DNA of 64,000 nt from contig CAWHQP010000001.1 of NCBI GenBank assembly GCA_963831535.1, positions 1 to 64,000 on the forward strand, read 5' to 3'. The position numbers were made by a program, and so were the translations under genes. Positions 18,734 through 26,919 of this stretch are shown here, in pieces. Within the stretch, counting starts at the first letter, position 1; every line of letters starts with the position of its first letter. The notes beneath the pieces were generated by a model, which saw nothing but the letters and a program-made list of their open reading frames with translations, had not been told where the DNA came from and did no database searches. This DNA is from Bog-756 sp963831535. Its GTDB lineage: Bacteria; Actinomycetota; Acidimicrobiia; Acidimicrobiales; RAAP-2.

Positions 18734-19642
18734 ATGGCTGACGACACCTGGATCTGGCGCTCTCCTCCGAACTGGCCGCCACCACCCGTTGGGTGGAGGC
18801 CCCTGCCGGGCTGGCGACCCCCTCCGAACTGGCCTGCGGCCCCAGCCGGTTGGTCGTTCTGGGAGGCCACCGAAACCGCCGAGTGGGACCAGGAACCCAC
18901 AACTACCCCGCTGGTACTGGCCGAGGGACCCGGCCGACAAGGACTCGTGTGGGAGACGAGATTCGTGATGGTGGCCTTCCTACTTCCCGCCGTCATGGCC
19001 GCAGTCATCCTGTTCGCCCAACATGAGGCAGGCGTGGCCAGTGTCACCCGGTTCCCGGACATCGTCCGCTCCCAGCCCGTCGTCAACCTCATCCTGGGGA
19101 TCTTCGCCTACCTTCCCGTGGCCGCGGTGGTTCCGCTGGCCCTCTTCTTGTTGGCCCGCACCGGCCAGCCCCCGTCAGTCATGGGCCTGGCCAGGCCCAG
19201 CTTCATGGGGGATGTCCTGCCCGGTCTCGGCATTGCCGCCGCCGCATTCGGCTCCGAGCTCATCATCCTGGTGCCCCTCAGCCCACTGCTGATCCATCAT
19301 TCCTCCCTCATCAACCAGGTTCCCACCGGCCACGTGCCGTGGTACTACGTGTTCTGGGGACTGGCCATCTCGGCAACCACCGCGGTGACCGAGGAGGTAC
19401 TGGTGAACGGCTACCTCCTGACCCGGCTGGGGCAGTTCGGATGGACGCCGCGGAGCGCACTCCTTTTGAGCCTCATACTCCGCACCAGTTATCACGTGTA
19501 CTACGGACTCGGATTCCTGTTGACGATCCCGTTCGGCTACTTCGTGACCCGGTCCTTCCAGAAGCACCGGAGGCTCACCCGACCCATCACCGCGCACTTC
19601 CTGTTCGACGCCATCCTTGTCACCATCTCCATCCTTAAGTGA
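18734..19642 (+). CDS. CPBP family intramembrane metalloprotease with Pro/Trp-rich N-terminus
   Basis: 302 residues. The first ~45 are a cytoplasmic Pro/Trp-rich tract (PPNWPPPPVGW, PGWRPPPNWP) of the kind found before many actinobacterial membrane proteins. About eight hydrophobic segments follow. CPBP (Abi/CAAX-protease-like) motifs are present: TEEVLVNGYLLTRL with the Glu-Glu pair near residue 220, RTSYHVYYG with its His, and HFLFDA near the C-terminus. The family cleaves or processes membrane substrates; bacterial targets are mostly unknown. Monocistronic by position. Confidence 0.85.
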   Translation: MADDTWIWRSPPNWPPPPVGWRPLPGWRPPPNWPAAPAGWSFWEATETAEWDQEPTTTPLVLAEGPGRQGLVWETRFVMVAFLLPAVMAAVILFAQHEAGVASVTRFPDIVRSQPVVNLILGIFAYLPVAAVVPLALFLLARTGQPPSVMGLARPSFMGDVLPGLGIAAAAFGSELIILVPLSPLLIHHSSLINQVPTGHVPWYYVFWGLAISATTAVTEEVLVNGYLLTRLGQFGWTPRSALLLSLILRTSYHVYYGLGFLLTIPFGYFVTRSFQKHRRLTRPITAHFLFDAILVTISILK

Positions 19643-19757
19643 GCGCACGCTTCGGAGACCGGACAGACCACCCGTGCGTGCAGGTGTCGAAGGGCCGATG
19701 GCCGCACGGTCGCGCTGACGCCTTGACGCTGCCGGGCCGACTGTGTTTCCTGGCACC

Positions 19758-20399
19758 ATGTACACGCCACGACACTTCGCCGAGACCCACCCGATGCACC
19801 TCCGGGATGCCGTTCGGCAGATTGGTGCCGGCCAGCTGATCACCTACGGCAAAGACGGCCTGGAGGCTTCGTTTGTGCCGCTGCTCATCTCCGATGACGC
19901 CGGTACCATCACTGGTCACCTGGCCAAAGCCAATGGGCAGTGGAAACGGGTCGATCCGTCCGTTCCCGCCCTGGTCGCCTGGGTTGGGCCCAGCGCCTAC
20001 GTGTCTCCGACCTACTACCCGTCCAAGGCCGAGAGCGGGCGGGTGGTACCCACGTGGAACTACACGGCCGTGCAGGCCAACGGGACACTGATCCTCCACG
20101 ACGAGGACGAGTGGAAGCGGCGCCACGTCGAGGCGTTGACCAACTTCCACGAGCACCGTCTCCCCACGCCCTGGTCGCTCGAGGATGCGCCCAGGGACTT
20201 CGTCGACGGGAAGATCGGCGCCATCGTGGGCGTGGAGATCCGGCTGACGTCACTGGTGGGCACATGGAAGCTGTCACAGAACCGATCGCGGCGAGATATC
20301 GACGGTGTGATCGCCGGCCTCGTTGCCCACGGAGCCGACCGCCCGGACGCTTGGGTGGCCGAAGCCATGGTCCACGCCAATGTCGTCGCTCCTGACTGA
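19758..20399 (+). CDS. PaiB-like FMN-binding protein
   Basis: 213 residues with the diagnostic PaiB boxes MYTPRHFAE at the start, GHLAKANGQWK, WNYTAVQANG, and WKLSQNRSRRD. The fold is a split-barrel flavin/haem-type domain. Bacillus subtilis PaiB was described as a repressor of sporulation and protease genes, but many homologues behave as FMN-binding proteins or nitroreductase-like enzymes and lack a DNA-binding domain, as seems true here. ATG at 19758 matches the conserved N-terminus; the GTG 15 bp upstream does not. Confidence 0.85.
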   Translation: MYTPRHFAETHPMHLRDAVRQIGAGQLITYGKDGLEASFVPLLISDDAGTITGHLAKANGQWKRVDPSVPALVAWVGPSAYVSPTYYPSKAESGRVVPTWNYTAVQANGTLILHDEDEWKRRHVEALTNFHEHRLPTPWSLEDAPRDFVDGKIGAIVGVEIRLTSLVGTWKLSQNRSRRDIDGVIAGLVAHGADRPDAWVAEAMVHANVVAPD

Positions 20400-20466
20400 C
20401 CAGGCCAGTTCCCGTTTGCACCAGGTGTCGGCCCCTGATCCGTTGCCGCCCGCGTCGGATCGGCTA

Positions 20467-20832
20467 TCAGGCGTGGCGCTGGATGAAGATATCGATCCGG
20501 ATGATCAGTCCGCTTGCGTCGGTGTCGAACACCAGGACCTCCTGGGTCACGTCCGGTGACCCATCCAGCTCCATGGTCTCGCTCAGTTGGACCATGACCA
20601 CGGAGCCCCGGCTGAGGGTGCGTGCGACCACAAGGTCGTAGTCGATGAGTGTGGGCAGGAGCGCCGACAGATACTCCAGATACGGAGCCCGGGGGGTGTA
20701 GGTGTCGCCGAAGGGACCCACGCGCACCACATCTCGATGCAGGCACAGGCTCATAGCCGCCCAGTCGTGCGCCACCATGCTGTCCAGGTATCGGAGGACC
20801 ACAGACTCGGGGTCAGTGCTCACTGCCGCCAC
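20467..20832 (-). CDS. NTF2-like (SnoaL-type) protein
   Basis: 121 residues. SVVLRYLDSMVAHDWAAMSLCLHRDVVRVGPFGD at the N-terminus, PYLEYLSALLP in the middle and SGLIIRIDIFIQRH at the end give the standard NTF2-fold pattern of a helix pair followed by curved strands. Resembles limonene-epoxide-hydrolase/SnoaL-like proteins; no clear catalytic Asp-Arg-Asp triad can be assigned by eye. GTG at 20823 is an alternative start. Confidence 0.7.
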   Translation of the reverse strand: MAAVSTDPESVVLRYLDSMVAHDWAAMSLCLHRDVVRVGPFGDTYTPRAPYLEYLSALLPTLIDYDLVVARTLSRGSVVMVQLSETMELDGSPDVTQEVLVFDTDASGLIIRIDIFIQRHA

Positions 20833-21019
20833 CCCGGACCAACGCCTCCCCTGTTCCGCCCACGGCTCCGCCCCGTGTGATGAGGACGGTCACGCACTTC
20901 CCCGGTGAGGCCCGGTTCCCGCGCACCCGGGTGATGTTGGTGCCGTCGGCATCGAAGAGAACACGGTCGCCCGGCTCGTGCACACCCTGCCCGAGCGCAC
21001 AGGGCGAGACGCTGTTCAC
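20813..21019 (-). CDS. Possible small protein of unknown function
   Basis: 68 residues from GTG, reading VNSVSPCALGQGVHEPGD then RVLFDADGTNITRVRGNRASPGKC. The balanced composition (PGDRVLFDADG, KCVTVLITRGGA) is less Arg/Pro-biased than shadow frames nearby. It overlaps the start of the NTF2-like gene by 20 bp, or 11 bp if that gene begins at its GTG 20823. No ribosome site is obvious and I do not recognise the family. Confidence 0.25.
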   Translation of the reverse strand: MNSVSPCALGQGVHEPGDRVLFDADGTNITRVRGNRASPGKCVTVLITRGGAVGGTGEALVRGGGSEH

Positions 21020-21120
21020 GGCCCGGCACGGGAGTGTGGAGATCGTTTTTCGTGGTTGAGCCGGGCCGCGTCGTCGGGTTTCCCCGTGTGACCGAGCGCG
21101 GCGGTACGGGCGGTGACCGG

Positions 21121-21594
21121 CTAGCACGTGTCGAGTAGGTCGATGAGCCATCCGGGGCTGGCGAGTCGGGCCCCCAAGGCCTCGGCCCGCTGTCGCAGCG
21201 CACGATCCGCCGACACCAGCGTGACCTGTTCGACGGCATCGCCGGCCACGGCGATGAGCGTGTCGTCACCACTACCCGGTGAATGGAGCACGCTGACACG
21301 GCCGACGACGCCCTCTTCGACGCCGCCACGAGCAGCGCCCTCGAGGACGACGACGACGGCCCCGTCGAGCTTGTCCGCCACCGAGGCAGCACGCAGTCGC
21401 TCCACGAAGGCCCGGGCCGCTCCGGGTCGATCACGCCACCACCCCGTCGGTCGAGACCCGACCACGTTTGCCGCATCGACGAGGAGCACCGCCCCAGTCT
21501 TACCGACCCAGCCCTGCGGAGTAGAGCCTCGGGCGGGTCTCACCGTGCGGCCGCCGAGACGGTGACGAGAGACCCCCACCCCGGGGTGGCACAA
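21121..21594 (-). CDS. NYN/PIN-like nuclease-fold protein
   Basis: Up to 157 residues; the recognisable core begins VLLVDAANVVGSRPTGWWRDRPGAARAF, where the Asp and Asn of DAANVVG are the expected metal-site residues of a NYN (YacP-like) domain. Later acidic positions SGDDTLI and VTLVSADRALRQRA also fit the PIN-type fold. Many actinobacteria carry this short protein; it is predicted to act on RNA. The true start is uncertain: the first ~35 residues look non-conserved, and a GTG at 21489 directly precedes the core. Confidence 0.65.
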   Translation of the reverse strand: MCHPGVGVSRHRLGGRTVRPARGSTPQGWVGKTGAVLLVDAANVVGSRPTGWWRDRPGAARAFVERLRAASVADKLDGAVVVVLEGAARGGVEEGVVGRVSVLHSPGSGDDTLIAVAGDAVEQVTLVSADRALRQRAEALGARLASPGWLIDLLDTC

Positions 21595-21619
21595 GCCGAC
21601 CGGCCGCGGCCCGTCGGCG

Positions 21620-21916
21620 CTATCGCCCGGTGCGCTCGCGGTGGGCGCAGCCCGGCCAGCAGCAGGGCCGACGCTGGCCCTCCTCCAGCTCCTCCCGGGT
21701 CCGGCGAATGCGGCGCTGTCGGGTCACCTCCTGTTTGGCATCCTCGACCCAGCAGATGAACTCGTTGCGGGCCAGCGGTGTGATGTCCTTCCAGGCATCG
21801 AGTGCCGAGGGGTTGGCGACCAGCGTCTCGCGCAGGTCTCCAGGAAGCTTGTGGACCACCCCACCGGGCACTCGCGTGCTGCTCACAGGGCAACGGTAGC
21901 GGGTAAGGGAGGCCAC
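21620..21916 (-). CDS. YdeI/OmdA (OmpD-associated) domain protein, short form
   Basis: About 98 residues. VHKLPGDLRETLVANPSALDAWKDITPLARNEFICWVEDAKQEVTRQRRI matches the C-terminal YdeI/OmdA domain, which some annotations link to bacteriocin protection. The C-terminus has CCWPGC followed by a His, a possible small metal site. GTG at 21886 is a shorter plausible start. A longer relative of the same family lies 3 kb away at 24.7 kb. Confidence 0.75.
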   Translation of the reverse strand: MASLTRYRCPVSSTRVPGGVVHKLPGDLRETLVANPSALDAWKDITPLARNEFICWVEDAKQEVTRQRRIRRTREELEEGQRRPCCWPGCAHRERTGR

Positions 21917-22105
21917 CCACCATCAAGGCGGTCCAGCACATCACCCTGGGCCATCGCCGTCCACGGGACCCGGGTCCCACGTGACTCCCCGGGGACGGGA
22001 TGACGCCGTCCGGCAGCAAGGTATGCGCTCACGGGGCCGGCGCCGGGGATCCCGCGCTCACCACCGGCCGCCAGTGTCCGCCCGAGCCACGAGGAGGCTG
22101 CACAA

Positions 22106-22729
22106 CTAATCGATAGGTTCACCCAGCCCGCGGGCAACGAATGCGATGGCGGCTTCGACGAACTCGTCGTCGGCAAGATCCGGCTGGAGACTGCGCAGTT
22201 GGCCGATGCCGCGAAACAACGACTCGATGATCCTCGCCGTGTGCAGCGGCGATGACAGCGGTTCAAGTCCCACGCGCACTCGCTCAGCCTGCAGAATGTC
22301 AGCCAGAGCCTGTGCCCCCTCGTTGTCGATACGGGTCAGCTCTTCTCGCACCGCCGGGTTCCGTGCGGCATAGAGGCAGAACTCTTGATACAAGAGGTTG
22401 AAGTTGCGACCCGCCTGCTCTGTCTGTTCACGGACCAGGGTCACGAACTCAGGGATTCGGGCTTCCGGCGGTGCCTCGGACTCGGCGAGAGCCCCCCGAA
22501 TGGCATCCATCTCGCGGTCGTAATTGGCCTTGAACAGGGCGAGGAAGAGGTCCTCTTTGTTCTTGAAGTTGGAGTACACGGCTCCCTTGGTGAACCCGGC
22601 AACCGCGGCGACCTCGTCGAGCGTCGCTCCGTGAAATCCCCGTTCGGCGAACACCTCGGCGGCTGCAGCCAACAGGTGGTCGCGGGTCTGCTGGCGCCGT
22701 CGGTCGGGCGTGAGGGGTTGAAGGTCCAT
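22106..22729 (-). CDS. TetR family regulator of the adjacent ABC exporter
   Basis: 207 residues. The helix-turn-helix is at about 15-60: RDHLLAAAAEVFAERGFHGATLDEVAAVAGFTKGAVYSNFKNKEDLF, a textbook TetR N-terminus. The ligand-binding part is helical and unassignable. The gene is divergent from drrAB-like genes, and the 40-bp gap holds an AGTAT/ATACT half-site array, so it almost certainly represses itself and the exporter. Inducer unknown, probably a lipophilic or antibiotic-like compound. Confidence 0.9.
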   Translation of the reverse strand: MDLQPLTPDRRRQQTRDHLLAAAAEVFAERGFHGATLDEVAAVAGFTKGAVYSNFKNKEDLFLALFKANYDREMDAIRGALAESEAPPEARIPEFVTLVREQTEQAGRNFNLLYQEFCLYAARNPAVREELTRIDNEGAQALADILQAERVRVGLEPLSSPLHTARIIESLFRGIGQLRSLQPDLADDEFVEAAIAFVARGLGEPID

Positions 22730-22747
22730 AGGGTTGCGCTACCCTCA

Positions 22748-22771
22748 AGTATAGTAGATACTGCAAAGTAT
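22748..22771. promoter_or_regulatory. Likely TetR operator: three alternating half-sites
   Basis: AGTAT (22748-22752), ATACT (22758-22762) and AGTAT (22767-22771) form two overlapping inverted repeats with spacers of 5 and 4 bases between the divergent regulator and exporter genes. The last half-site overlaps the exporter's ATG at 22770, so bound repressor would cover the start. The region is locally AT-rich in a GC-rich genome. Confidence 0.7.
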
Positions 22772-23783
22772 GCATGATTCTGATAGGTATCCATACGCTG
22801 CTGACCCCGGCGGGCCAGGCACCTCCCCGGATGCCGTACGGACCGTGAGCCTCGTTCGCCACTTTGGCCAGGAGGTAGCGGTCGACGGCATCGATCTGCG
22901 GGTGCGGCGCGGAGAGATCTATGGCTTCCTAGGTCCCAACGGTGCCGGCAAGTCGACCGTGGTTCGGATCCTGTGCACCCTCCTGGCGCCAAGCGGCGGG
23001 GCCGCCTGGGTGGCCGGCTACGACGTCACCCAGGACCCTCAGGCGGTGCGAATCCGGATCGGCGTCGCGCTCCAGGACGCGGCCATCGACGATCGCCAGA
23101 CCGGGCGTGAACTGCTCTCGCTCCAGGGAAGGCTCTACGGACTGAGCGCAAGACAGATCAGAAGTCGGCTCGGGGAAGTGCTCGACCTGGTGGACATCGG
23201 CGCGGCCATCGACCGACGCATCGGTACCTATTCGGGCGGAATGAAGAGGCGCCTCGACCTCGCTGCCGCCCTGATTCACTGTCCCGAGGTGCTGTTTCTC
23301 GATGAGCCGACCACGGGACTCGATCCCCACAGCCGATCGGCGGTCTGGTCCGAGGTGGCGAGGTTGAACCGGGAGCTCGGTATGACGATCTTCCTCACGA
23401 CGCAGTACCTCGACGAGGCGGACACGTTGGCTGATCGGGTGGGCATCATCGCATCGGGCCGTCTGGTGGCCGAGGGAACTCCGGGTGCCCTCAAGCACGC
23501 GGTGGGCCACGACGTGATCGTGGCCGAGGTGGATGGGAATGGGAATGGCGTCGCAGCACTCGAGGCGCTGCGCTCCATCGAGGGGGTTGAACCTTCCTGG
23601 AACGTCGACGGCACATTGACTGTCAACACTCCGGACGGCGCGGTGGCCCTCGGCCCAGTGGCGTTGGCGCTCGGCCGAGCAGGCATCGGGCTGAAGGGAC
23701 TCACGTTGCGCACGCCGACCTTGGACGACGTCTTCAGGGAGATGACGGGAATCCGGATCGAGGAAGCCGAGGCCCTCCGGTGA
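22770..23783 (+). CDS. ABC transporter ATP-binding protein, DrrA-like
   Basis: 337 residues with all ABC ATPase elements: Walker A GPNGAGKST, Q-loop region GVALQDAA, signature YSGGMKRRLDL, Walker B VLFLDEPTTGLD, and the H/switch region replaced by LTTQYLDEADTLAD, which has Gln where most ABC proteins have His and is typical of the daunorubicin-resistance (DrrA) group. The C-terminal ~90 residues match the DrrA-type extension ending TPTLDDVFREMTG. The ATG at 22770 has almost no leader, so translation may be leaderless or begin slightly further in. Its stop overlaps the permease gene by four bases. Confidence 0.9.
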   Translation: MHDSDRYPYAADPGGPGTSPDAVRTVSLVRHFGQEVAVDGIDLRVRRGEIYGFLGPNGAGKSTVVRILCTLLAPSGGAAWVAGYDVTQDPQAVRIRIGVALQDAAIDDRQTGRELLSLQGRLYGLSARQIRSRLGEVLDLVDIGAAIDRRIGTYSGGMKRRLDLAAALIHCPEVLFLDEPTTGLDPHSRSAVWSEVARLNRELGMTIFLTTQYLDEADTLADRVGIIASGRLVAEGTPGALKHAVGHDVIVAEVDGNGNGVAALEALRSIEGVEPSWNVDGTLTVNTPDGAVALGPVALALGRAGIGLKGLTLRTPTLDDVFREMTGIRIEEAEALR

Positions 23784-24574
23784 ACGCCGTTCAGCCGGCC
23801 GGGGTCCTCGGTCGGGAGGCGGGCTTCGTCCATGACATCCGAGCCGTGGCCGGACGGGCCCTCCGGCAGATCCCACGGGAACCGGCCGCGGTCCTTCCCG
23901 CGGTCTTCGTCCCCGCGTTCTTCTATGCCGTCAACCTCGGTGCCCTCGAGAAATTGGCGGACACCACCGTCGATTACCAGGCGTTTCTCCTTCCCATGGC
24001 CATCGCGTTTGCGGTGACCGGGATGTCCAGAGCTCCCGCACTGGTGACCGACATCCAAGGCGGCTACTTCGACAGGCTCTGCATGACCCCGATCAGACGG
24101 TCGGCACTGCTGCTCGGTCTGATGGTGGCCGATGTTGCGGTGATTGCCGCGCTGTGCCTACCGGTCATTGCGGTCGGAGCCATTGTCGGGGTGCGCTTCT
24201 CCACGGGCCTGCCGGGCCTCGTGGTGTTTGTGGCCTTCTCGGCTCTCTGGGGCCTGGCGTTCACGTGCTTTCCGTACGCGGTCGCATTGAAGACGGGTAG
24301 TCCGGCCGCCGTGAACGCGTGCTACGTGGTCTTCTTCCCGCTGTTCTTTCTCACCGATGCGGTGGTCCCCAAGCAGCTGCTCACCGGGTGGTTCTCCACC
24401 ATCGCCACCTACAATCCGGTGACCTATCTGTTCGGAGCGCTTCGCTCACTCATCACGTCCGGATGGCAGCTCCGCCCGCTCGTGGAAGGACTGGCGGCCG
24501 TCTCCGCCCTCGCCGTGGTGGGTGTGAGTCTTGCCTTTGCCGCCCTCCGGGCCAGGATCCGATCGTCGGATTGA
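23780..24574 (+). CDS. ABC-2 type transporter permease, DrrB-like
   Basis: 264 residues, six predicted membrane segments, e.g. FFYAVNLGALEKL, FLLPMAIAFAVTG, LGLMVADVAVIAALCLPVIAVGAIVGV, and a C-terminal LAAVSALAVVGVSLAFAALRARI. The FSALWGLAFTCFPYAVALKTGSPAAVNACYVVFFPLFFLTDAVVP stretch is typical of DrrB/ABC-2 permeases. With the preceding ATPase it would form a homodimeric exporter of hydrophobic drugs or lipids. GTG start overlaps the upstream stop (GTGA). Confidence 0.88.
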   Translation: MNAVQPAGVLGREAGFVHDIRAVAGRALRQIPREPAAVLPAVFVPAFFYAVNLGALEKLADTTVDYQAFLLPMAIAFAVTGMSRAPALVTDIQGGYFDRLCMTPIRRSALLLGLMVADVAVIAALCLPVIAVGAIVGVRFSTGLPGLVVFVAFSALWGLAFTCFPYAVALKTGSPAAVNACYVVFFPLFFLTDAVVPKQLLTGWFSTIATYNPVTYLFGALRSLITSGWQLRPLVEGLAAVSALAVVGVSLAFAALRARIRSSD

Positions 24575-24732
24575 ACACTGGAGCCACGGCCGGCCGAGCC
24601 GTCGGCCGCCGGCGCCGGGCCACGCGCTCGACGATGTCGTGCAACGGGGCGGTGAGGCCAAGCCGGCTCCCAGCGGCGCGGGCGCACGGCCTACGATCTG
24701 GGGTTCCCATTGCCGTGCACCAGGAGCGGACC

Positions 24733-25185
24733 TTGAAGTTTCGAACCGACGTGGAGCCCCCGGAGCCGATGAAGGGCTTGGAGGTACCCGACGAGGTGAT
24801 CGAGGCCCTCGGGGGGGGTAGACGGCCACCGGTAATCATCACCATCAACGGCCATTCCTGGAAGAGCAGGATTGCCACCATGCGTGGCCGGTACCTGATC
24901 GGACTGAGCAGAGCCAACCGCCAGGCTGCCGATGTGGCCACCGGAGACGAGGTCGAGGTGGAGGTGGAACTCGACAACGAGCCTCGTATCGTCGTAGAAC
25001 CGAGGGACTTGGTGGATGCTCTGGACGCTGATCCGCTCGCCCGCGCCGCCTATGACCGGCTGTCCTACAGCCACAAGCGGGAATATGTTCGTGCCATCGA
25101 GAGCGCCAAGAAACCCGAGACCCGGTCGCGACGAATCGCTGCGGCAGTGGCGAAGCTGCGAGGGCCTCAGTCAGCGCGAAGCTGA
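24733..25185 (+). CDS. DUF1905 plus YdeI/OmdA domain protein
   Basis: 150 residues from a TTG start with AGGAG six bases upstream; GTG at 24715 is an in-frame alternative. N-terminal ~85 residues form the DUF1905 barrel (PPVIITINGHSWKSRIATMRGRYLIGLS and GDEVEVEVELD). The C-terminal part LVDALDADPLARAAYDRLSYSHKREYVRAIESAKKPETRSRRIAAAV is the YdeI/OmdA helical domain. Function is not established. It follows the ABC exporter by 158 bp and may be transcribed separately. Confidence 0.85.
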   Translation: MKFRTDVEPPEPMKGLEVPDEVIEALGGGRRPPVIITINGHSWKSRIATMRGRYLIGLSRANRQAADVATGDEVEVEVELDNEPRIVVEPRDLVDALDADPLARAAYDRLSYSHKREYVRAIESAKKPETRSRRIAAAVAKLRGPQSARS

Positions 25186-25284
25186 ATACATCGCTTCGAA
25201 CAAGGCCACGAGCTCATCAGCGCGAGTCCCAATGGACCGCTTCAGAGCTCGAGTCGCGTTGGCTGTCCACGGCGGCGGGGGCAC

Positions 25285-25767
25285 TCAGTTGACCAGTTGC
25301 GCCGTCCATTCGCCGGCCTGCTGCCCGGTAATGACATTGAGCCGGTTCCACGTGTTGATGGCTGCGATACACACGACCAATGCAGCCAGCGCTCCCTCGT
25401 CGTAGTGCTTGGCCGCCTCGTCAAACAGCACGTCGGGAACCGGTTCATGGTGATCGGCCAGTCGGGTTCCCGCTTCGGTCAAGGCCAAGGCAGCCCGTTC
25501 AGCATCAGTGAAATAGGGGGTATCCCGCCAGGCGGCCAGGGTGAAGAGGCGCTCGTCGGTCTCGCCAGCCTTGCTCGCTCCGCGGGTATGCATATCCAGG
25601 CAGACGGCACAGCCGTTGATCTGGCTGGCACGCAGGTTCACAAGCTCCACCGTCGTGTGCGCCAAACCGGCCTGACTGGCCGCGTCGTCGGCTACTTTCG
25701 ATAGAGCCTGGAGGGCGTCGAATAAGCCGGGCACACTGAGGGCGGGATTGGGAATTCTCGATTGCAT
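25285..25767 (-). CDS. Carboxymuconolactone decarboxylase family / AhpD-like protein
   Basis: 160 residues from ATG with AGGAG upstream. LVNLRASQINGCAVCLDMHTRGASKAGE carries the CxxC and downstream His of AhpD-like alkylhydroperoxidase proteins, followed by LFTLAAWRDTPYFTDAERAALALTEAGTRL. The paired cysteines predict thiol-based peroxide or disulfide chemistry rather than true decarboxylation. It is divergent from an ECF41-type sigma factor; ECF41 sigmas are known to control one adjacent gene of the carboxymuconolactone decarboxylase/oxidoreductase/epimerase (COE) type, so this is the predicted target. Confidence 0.88.
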   Translation of the reverse strand: MQSRIPNPALSVPGLFDALQALSKVADDAASQAGLAHTTVELVNLRASQINGCAVCLDMHTRGASKAGETDERLFTLAAWRDTPYFTDAERAALALTEAGTRLADHHEPVPDVLFDEAAKHYDEGALAALVVCIAAINTWNRLNVITGQQAGEWTAQLVN

Positions 25768-25813
25768 TGCTTCTCCTCGTCGATGTGGTGATGGTGGGTG
25801 GGTCACTCTCCAT

Positions 25814-25840
25814 GACACTTGGCAACCGTGGATTGTGACC
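25814..25840 (-). promoter_or_regulatory. Candidate ECF41 promoter of the AhpD-like gene
   Basis: Read on the minus strand, GGTCACA is followed after exactly 16 bases by TGTC. The ECF41 consensus as I know it is TGTCACA-N16-CGTC, so the match is 6/7 and 3/4. It lies about 47 bp upstream of the start codon. Confidence 0.55.
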
Positions 25841-25973
25841 GTCGCACCCGAACACGTCGTTGACCAGCGCTTTCGGGGAGCACCGGAATTCCCAGTGGAT
25901 CTGGCTCACCGCACCCAAGGGGCCCGCCGGAGCGTTGCTGCTGGCGTCGGTCGTGGGTGACCCCATCACTCGA

Positions 25974-26000
25974 TGTCACATCGGCGGTCACTGAGGGGTC
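25974..26000 (+). promoter_or_regulatory. Candidate ECF41 autoregulatory promoter
   Basis: TGTCACA (25974-25980) is followed after 16 bases by GGTC (25997-26000), a 7/7 and 3/4 match to the ECF41 consensus. It is 34 bp upstream of the sigma gene's preferred ATG, which would give a short 5' leader. Confidence 0.55.
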
Positions 26001-26034
26001 ATGGTGGTGACCGCCTTCAGCGAGGATGTGTGCA

Positions 26035-26919
26035 ATGAACGAGAACGAGCGGCTGGCGGAGCGATTTGAGGAACAGAGGGCCCACCTGCGAGCCGTGGCC
26101 TTCCGGATGCTGGGCTCGCTCACCGAGGCCGACGACGCGGTCCAGGACTCCTGGGTGCGAGTCAGCCGGGCCGAGACGAGCAAGATTGAGAACTTAGGTG
26201 GCTGGTTGACGACGATCGTCGCCCGCGTTTGCCTCAACATGCTCCGCTCGCGCAACGTCCGGCGTGAGGAGCCCCTGGAGGTACATCTCCCCGATCCGCT
26301 GATAAGCCCGGCGGGGGAACGGAGACCGGAGGACGAGGCGCTGCTCGCCGACTCGGTGGGCCTGGCGCTCCTGGTCGTGCTGGATGCCCTGACTCCCGCT
26401 GAGCGCCTAGCCTTCGTGCTCCACGACATGTTCGAGCTGCCGTTCGAGGAGATCGCCTCCATGCTGGATCGATCCCCGGCAGCGACCAGACAGCTGGCCA
26501 GTAGAGCACGGCGCCGGGTCAGAGGCGCCGGGATCCCCGACCCCGACCTCGCTCGTCAACGCTCCATCGTCGATGCCTTCCTTCTGGCCGCCCGGGGCGG
26601 TGACTTCGACGCCCTGGTCGCCCTGCTCCACCCCGACGTCGTCCTGAGGGTCGATTTCAGCCCGAGCCGCCCCGCCGCGTCCATGACGGCTCGAGGCGCA
26701 GAGGCTGTCGCCAGGCAGGCACGCCTCGGTGCCGATCCGGCAGCGCTGCTCCATCCTGCGTTGGTCAATGGGACCGCAGGCGTCGTCATCACCCTGGATG
26801 GGCGGCCGCACGTCGTCATGGCCTTCACCGTGGTCAACGACCAGATCGTCGAAATCGACATCATCGCCGACTCCGAACGCGTCCGTAGAGTCGCGTCACC
26901 TGTTCTCGGTGGAGGGTGA
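26035..26919 (+). CDS. ECF41-type RNA polymerase sigma factor with C-terminal NTF2-like domain
   Basis: 294 residues. Sigma region 2 is FRMLGSLTEADDAVQDSWVRVSRA with GGWLTTIVARVCLNMLRSR; region 4 is LTPAERLAFVLHDMFELPFEEIASMLDRSPAATRQLASRARRRV. The last ~120 residues are an NTF2/SnoaL-like domain that replaces a separate anti-sigma factor in this group. HLPDP between the two sigma regions resembles the ECF41 WLPEP box and ADSERVRRV at the end resembles the NPDKL box. ATG 26035 is preferred over 26026 because GAGGA is suitably spaced. It is divergent from its predicted AhpD-like target. Confidence 0.85.
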   Translation: MNENERLAERFEEQRAHLRAVAFRMLGSLTEADDAVQDSWVRVSRAETSKIENLGGWLTTIVARVCLNMLRSRNVRREEPLEVHLPDPLISPAGERRPEDEALLADSVGLALLVVLDALTPAERLAFVLHDMFELPFEEIASMLDRSPAATRQLASRARRRVRGAGIPDPDLARQRSIVDAFLLAARGGDFDALVALLHPDVVLRVDFSPSRPAASMTARGAEAVARQARLGADPAALLHPALVNGTAGVVITLDGRPHVVMAFTVVNDQIVEIDIIADSERVRRVASPVLGGG

